Assembly (NCBI GenBank): GCA_945860355.1 | Contig: CAMARB010000015.1 | Span: 1 to 38,311, forward strand | Direction: 5' to 3' | Length of the DNA stretch: 38,311 bases | DNA from: Chthoniobacter flavus | Lineage (GTDB): Bacteria; Verrucomicrobiota; Verrucomicrobiia; Chthoniobacterales; Chthoniobacteraceae | Shown: piece by piece, positions 34,776-38,311 of the stretch | Numbering within the stretch: position 1 is the first letter of the stretch | Layout: every line of letters starts with the position of its first letter | Made by a program: the position numbers and the translations under genes | Notes under the pieces: model-generated | Database searches by the model: none | What the model was told of the DNA's origin: nothing | What the model saw: the letters and a program-made list of their open reading frames with translations, nothing else

Positions 34776-35246
34776 CTAGGCCTTTGCCCGTTCCGCGCGG
34801 AAAGCGCCGAGCACAAAGAGGCCGGCGGCCACGCAGATACAGGCGTCGGCGACGTTGAAAGCGGGCCAGGGGTTGGCAAAACGCACATGCAAATCCACCA
34901 GGAGGAAATCCACGACATGCCCGTGGACAATCCGGTCGGTCACGTTGCCGAGGATCCCGCCCAGGAGCAGCCCGACGCCCCAGCGGCTGGGGGTGTCCTG
35001 GAAAACGCCCCGCAGATAACTCACCAGCAGGCCGAGGAACGCCACCGCCGACAGCGCGATGAAGGCGGCGTTCTGCCCCTTAAACATGCTGAACGCCGCC
35101 CCGGTGTTGGCCCAGTGGCAGAGGTAGAAATAATCGGGCACAACCGCCCGGAGCTCCCCGTTGAGCTCCATCGTCCGGACCACCCACCACTTGGTGGCTT
35201 GATCCAGCGCGTACGCGGGCAGGGCCAGAGCGAGGAGAAGTTTCAT
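34776..35246 (-). CDS. lspA: Lipoprotein signal peptidase
   Basis: The ATG at 35246 (MKLLLALALPAYALDQATKW) is chosen because GGGAGG stands 8-13 bp upstream, one of two clear Shine-Dalgarno sites in the window; 156 residues. Four transmembrane helices are expected. The aspartyl protease dyad is Asp113 in GHVVDFLLV and Asp134 in FNVADACICV, with the conserved Asn in GGILGNVTDRI. It removes signal peptides from diacylated prolipoproteins in the inner membrane. It follows ileS by 55 bp, the common ileS-lspA order. Confidence 0.96.
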   Translation of the reverse strand: MKLLLALALPAYALDQATKWWVVRTMELNGELRAVVPDYFYLCHWANTGAAFSMFKGQNAAFIALSAVAFLGLLVSYLRGVFQDTPSRWGVGLLLGGILGNVTDRIVHGHVVDFLLVDLHVRFANPWPAFNVADACICVAAGLFVLGAFRAERAKA

Positions 35247-35301
35247 GCGCAGAACCTCCCGCCCGTCGTCGGCAATCGGCGGAACGCCGCGGCGCGCCGT
35301 C

Positions 35302-38079
35302 TCATCCAAGCACCTCCGCGCAACGCTCGCAGAGCTCCGGATGCGCCGCGTGCCGCCCGACCGTGGGACGGAACCGCCAGCACCGCGAACATTTCTGGTG
35401 GGCTGTGCGAACGATCCGCGCCCGGGTTTCCGGCCCGGAAACGATGTTCAACTCGCTGAGGATGAAAAACTCCTCCAACTCGGCGGCCTTGCCCTGGAGC
35501 GCCGCCGCGCGCCCGGGATCCGCCAGCTCCAGCGTGACGGCGCCCTCGAGCGCGTTGCCGATGAGTTTGTCTTTGCGGGCCTGTTCGACCGCTTGGCCGA
35601 TCACGCCCCGCAGCGCCAGCAACTCCTCCATGTGCGCCTCCAGCTCCGGGTCGCGCCAGGAGGCGTCCGCCTCGGGAAACACCTCCAGATGCACGGAACT
35701 GGTCTTGCCGAAATACTCCCAGGCTTCGTCCGCGGTGAACGCGAGGATCGGCGCGAGCAACCGGGTCAACGCGTCGAACACCTGCTGCATGACCCATTGG
35801 CTGGCACGGCGCCGCGGGGAATCCGCCGCGTCGCAATACATGCGGTCCTTGGTGATGTCCACGTAGAGGGCGCTGAGATCCACGGTGCAGAAGTTGTTGA
35901 GCGCCTGGAACACCTTCCGGAACTCGTATCCGGCGTAGGCGTCGCGGCACGCGGCGATGACCTCCTGGAGCCGGGACATGACCCAGCGATCCACGTCGGT
36001 GAGATCGGCCCGGACCACCGGCCCCGCCGCCGCGCCGTCCAGGTTGGCCAGAAGGATCCTGAGGATGTTGCGGAACTGCCGGTAAGCGTCGGTCAGAAGC
36101 GCGAAAGATTCCTCCGAGAACGGCACCTCGTGGGTGAACTCCACGCTGGCCGCCCACAGCCGCACAATGTCGGCCCCGTATTTGCCGACAAAATGCTCGG
36201 CGTTCATCGGTTTGACGTAGGTGCCCTGCTCGGACTTGGACACTTTCTTCCGCGTGTCTTTGTCCACCACAAACCCGTGCGTGATCACCTCCTTGTAGGG
36301 CGCGGCGCCGTTGAGCGCCACGGAGGTGATGAGCGAGGACTGGAACCAGCCCCGATGTTGGTCGGTGGCCTCCAAGTAGAGGTCAGCCGGCCACTGCAGC
36401 TCGGGATGTTTGCGCAGCACCGCCTCGTGCGACACCCCCGAGTCAATCCACACGTCGAGCGTGTCGTTGCGCCGAGTCACCCCCGCCGCCAACCCCACAG
36501 CCGCCGCCCACCACGCGTCGTCCCGCTCGAACCAGACGTTGGTCCCCTCTTTTTCCACAATGTCCGCCACCTTCCGCGCCAGGGCGCCGTCGAGAATCGG
36601 GGCGCCGTTCTCCTCGTAAAACACGGGCAAAGGCACCCCCCACGAACGCTGCCGCGAGATGCACCAGTCCGGACGCGACTCCACCGTTCCGTAGATGCGG
36701 TTGCGGCCCCAGTGCGGGATCCACTGCACCCCGTCAATCGCGCTCAGAGCCGCCTGCCGCACGGCTTCAATCCGGATAAAAAACTGTTCCACCGCGCGGA
36801 ACACGATGGGCGTCTTCGAACGCCAGCAGTGCGGGTAGGAATGTTTGTAAATCTGTTCCCCGAGCAGCGTCCCGTTCTCCCGGAGGTGCTCGACGACTTC
36901 CTTGTTCGCATCGAACACGTATTTGCCCGACCACAGCGGCATGCCGGCCTCCTCGGTAAACCGGCCGTGTTCGTCCACGGGCGAAAGAATCGGCAACCCG
37001 TTTTGAACGCCCGCCAGGTAATCGTCCGCGCCGTGTCCCGGGGCGATATGCACCTGCCCGGTGCCACTCTCCATGGTGACAAACTCGGCGGTGATGATCC
37101 GCGCGGTCCGGTCCAGGAACGGATGCCGGGCCTCGTTTCCGGCCAACTGTTCCCCGGTCATCCCGCCCGAAACCCAATCCCCGGCGACCTCCGGCGCACC
37201 GCCCTCCATCGCCGCCGCCTCGTATCCGGCCGCCTCCAGAAAAGCCGGCACCAACGGTTCGGCGATCACAAACCACTGGGCCGCGCCCGGCGTCTCGTTG
37301 GCCACGGTTGGTTTCTTGCGAAACGCGCGGACCACATACCGCTGGCGGGGATGCACCGCGATCGCCACGTTGGCCGGCAGGGTCCAGGGGGTGGTGGTCC
37401 AGATCACCATACTCGCCAGCCCGCCCAACGGACCGTTGACGATCGGGAATTTGACGAAAATAGCGGGATCCACCCGGTCGGCATATTCGACCTCGGCCTC
37501 GGCGAGGGCGGTCTGCGCGCCGGTGCTCCAATAGACGGGTTTTTTGGACTGATAAACCAGCCCCAGGTCCGCGAACCGGGCAAACGCGCGGAGAATCTCC
37601 GCCTCGTAACCGGGGGCCAGGGTCAGATACGGGTTTTCCCACTCGCCCAGGACCCCGAGTCGCTTGAACTGGCCCCTCTGGATGTCGATGAATTTGCGGG
37701 CGTATTCCTCCGAGCGCCGACGCACCTCGGCCGGCGACAACCCGCGCGATTCCTTGACCACCTTGAACTCGATCGGCAACCCGTGGCAGTCCCAGCCGGG
37801 CACGAACGGGGCGCGGAACCCCGCCATGGATTTGGATTTCACCACCAGATCCTTGAGGATCTTGTTGAGGGCCGTGCCCATGTGCACGTCGCCGTTGGCG
37901 AAAGGAGGCCCGTCATGGAGCACAAAAGCCGGCGCGTCGGCCCGGGCGTCCTGGATCTTGCGGTAAAGACCCTCCGACTCCCAGCGCTTGAGGCGTTCGG
38001 GTTCCCTCTTCACCAAATCCGCTTTCATCGGGAACTCGGTTTTGGGCAGGTGCAAGGTGTCTTTGTAATTCTGGCTCAT
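35302..38079 (-). CDS. ileS: Isoleucyl-tRNA synthetase
   Basis: The ATG at 38079 (MSQNYKDTLHLPKTEFPMK) fits the family; the extra 22 residues in the track start at a GTG overlapping the promoter. 925 residues. HIGH motif is HMGT at 66-69 (DGPPFANGDVHMGTALNKILKD); the KMSKS motif reads KVSKS (KKVSKSEQGTY). The editing domain lies between them, and a C-terminal zinc site is formed by CSRCW and CERC. The short bacterial form with this zinc ribbon is the type usually sensitive to mupirocin. It charges tRNA-Ile and edits valine. A good promoter sits 25-60 bp upstream. Confidence 0.98.
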   Translation of the reverse strand: MSQNYKDTLHLPKTEFPMKADLVKREPERLKRWESEGLYRKIQDARADAPAFVLHDGPPFANGDVHMGTALNKILKDLVVKSKSMAGFRAPFVPGWDCHGLPIEFKVVKESRGLSPAEVRRRSEEYARKFIDIQRGQFKRLGVLGEWENPYLTLAPGYEAEILRAFARFADLGLVYQSKKPVYWSTGAQTALAEAEVEYADRVDPAIFVKFPIVNGPLGGLASMVIWTTTPWTLPANVAIAVHPRQRYVVRAFRKKPTVANETPGAAQWFVIAEPLVPAFLEAAGYEAAAMEGGAPEVAGDWVSGGMTGEQLAGNEARHPFLDRTARIITAEFVTMESGTGQVHIAPGHGADDYLAGVQNGLPILSPVDEHGRFTEEAGMPLWSGKYVFDANKEVVEHLRENGTLLGEQIYKHSYPHCWRSKTPIVFRAVEQFFIRIEAVRQAALSAIDGVQWIPHWGRNRIYGTVESRPDWCISRQRSWGVPLPVFYEENGAPILDGALARKVADIVEKEGTNVWFERDDAWWAAAVGLAAGVTRRNDTLDVWIDSGVSHEAVLRKHPELQWPADLYLEATDQHRGWFQSSLITSVALNGAAPYKEVITHGFVVDKDTRKKVSKSEQGTYVKPMNAEHFVGKYGADIVRLWAASVEFTHEVPFSEESFALLTDAYRQFRNILRILLANLDGAAAGPVVRADLTDVDRWVMSRLQEVIAACRDAYAGYEFRKVFQALNNFCTVDLSALYVDITKDRMYCDAADSPRRRASQWVMQQVFDALTRLLAPILAFTADEAWEYFGKTSSVHLEVFPEADASWRDPELEAHMEELLALRGVIGQAVEQARKDKLIGNALEGAVTLELADPGRAAALQGKAAELEEFFILSELNIVSGPETRARIVRTAHQKCSRCWRFRPTVGRHAAHPELCERCAEVLG

Positions 38080-38110
38080 CGTCGCGGCGGGATTTGAGGA
38101 AAAGGCCGGG

Positions 38111-38139
38111 AAGCTAAGCCCTCGGCCGGAACCGGTCAA
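38111..38139 (-). promoter_or_regulatory. Sigma-70-type promoter of ileS operon
   Basis: On the reverse strand TTGACC and TAGCTT are separated by exactly 17 bp. The predicted transcript start lies about 25 nt before the ileS ATG, too short for a T-box leader. This is the best promoter match in the window. Confidence 0.6.
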
Positions 38140-38174
38140 TGACACGCACCGGAACCGTTTCGGCTTCAGAAAAA

Positions 38175-38311
38175 GATCCGTCAGATCCGTCAGATCCGCC
38201 CGATCCGCCCGATCCGCCCGATCCGCCCGATCCGCCCGATCCGCCCGATCCGCCCGATCCGCCCGATCCGCCCGATCCGCCCGATCCGCCCGATCCGCCC
38301 GATCCGCCCGA
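38175..38311. repeat. 9-bp tandem repeat array (GATCCGCCC), running off the right edge
   Basis: Two GATCCGTCA units are followed by about 13 uninterrupted, identical GATCCGCCC units to the window end. The array starts 35 bp upstream of the ileS promoter -35 box. All six frames are free of stops. The array has no spacers, so it is not a CRISPR. Confidence 0.97.

Noticed and set aside
36200-36260. KVSKS instead of KMSKS in isoleucyl-tRNA synthetase as a functional defect
   Set aside because: Substitution of the Met in this loop is tolerated in many class I synthetases; the lysines and serines are kept.
35245-38097. 950-residue plus-strand ORF opposite ileS
   Set aside because: It is a stop-free shadow created by GC-rich codon use of ileS; the composition is His/Arg/Pro-rich with no recognisable domain. 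The same applies to the long ORFs at 2044-4173 and 15526-17769.
38175-38311. Possible CRISPR array
   Set aside because: The 9-bp units are contiguous and lack spacers; no cas genes are present.

Overview
The window is chromosomal DNA of a high-GC bacterium, most likely a Verrucomicrobiota member (Opitutae-like). This is an inference. It rests on a lone pseudopilin with the FTLIELLVVISIIAILA signature, tandem trypsin/PDZ proteins, palindromic intergenic repeats of a type I associate with Verrucomicrobiota and Planctomycetota, and the near absence of Shine-Dalgarno sites. Most start codons here follow C/T-rich leaders; only the NeuD-like gene and lspA have a clear GGAGG-type site. Almost all of the window is coding. 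I see no phage, transposase, CRISPR or rRNA.

Left part (1-13.8 kb, all minus strand). A partial protein resembling a carbohydrate-binding jelly-roll domain runs off the left edge. Next comes a tandem pair: an intact secreted trypsin/PDZ protease and, 12 bp downstream, a paralogue that has lost all three catalytic residues. Upstream of these is a tightly packed nine-gene locus (13779 down to 3872): TPR/O-GlcNAc-transferase-like protein glycosyltransferase, FkbM methyltransferase, Rieske oxygenase, acyl carrier protein, KASIII-like synthase, SDR ketoreductase, a second KASIII-like protein without catalytic residues, NeuD-type acyltransferase and DegT-type sugar aminotransferase. The simplest reading is a pathway that builds a hydroxyacyl group on a dedicated ACP, attaches it to an amino sugar, methylates and perhaps oxidises the product, and transfers it to protein. 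This is the part of the window most likely to be a little-described system.

Middle (13.9-18.6 kb). A CAU-anticodon tRNA and a 370-bp repeat-bearing spacer precede a GT4 glycosyltransferase overlapping glgB, then a single pseudopilin gene with its own candidate promoter and a strong terminator.

Right part (18.6-38.3 kb). Mostly housekeeping genes. Minus-strand group: C39-like peptidase, glcD, glcF, xseA. An MECR-type enoyl reductase is divergent from a cation diffusion facilitator. A sufE-like gene is coupled to pyrF, divergent from purA-uppS. Then comes an NtrC-type sigma-54 activator whose phospho-acceptor Asp is Glu, and finally the minus-strand group ileS-lspA-(class IV aminotransferase)-mfd, driven by a good promoter. 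A 9-bp tandem array (GATCCGCCC) runs off the right edge, and a related 9-bp repeat is embedded in frame in the sufE-like gene.

Recurring theme: three regulatory or assembly 'pseudo-domains' lie in 38 kb (pseudoprotease, pseudo-KASIII, Asp-less receiver). Each lies next to, or fused to, a partner that keeps its active-site residues.
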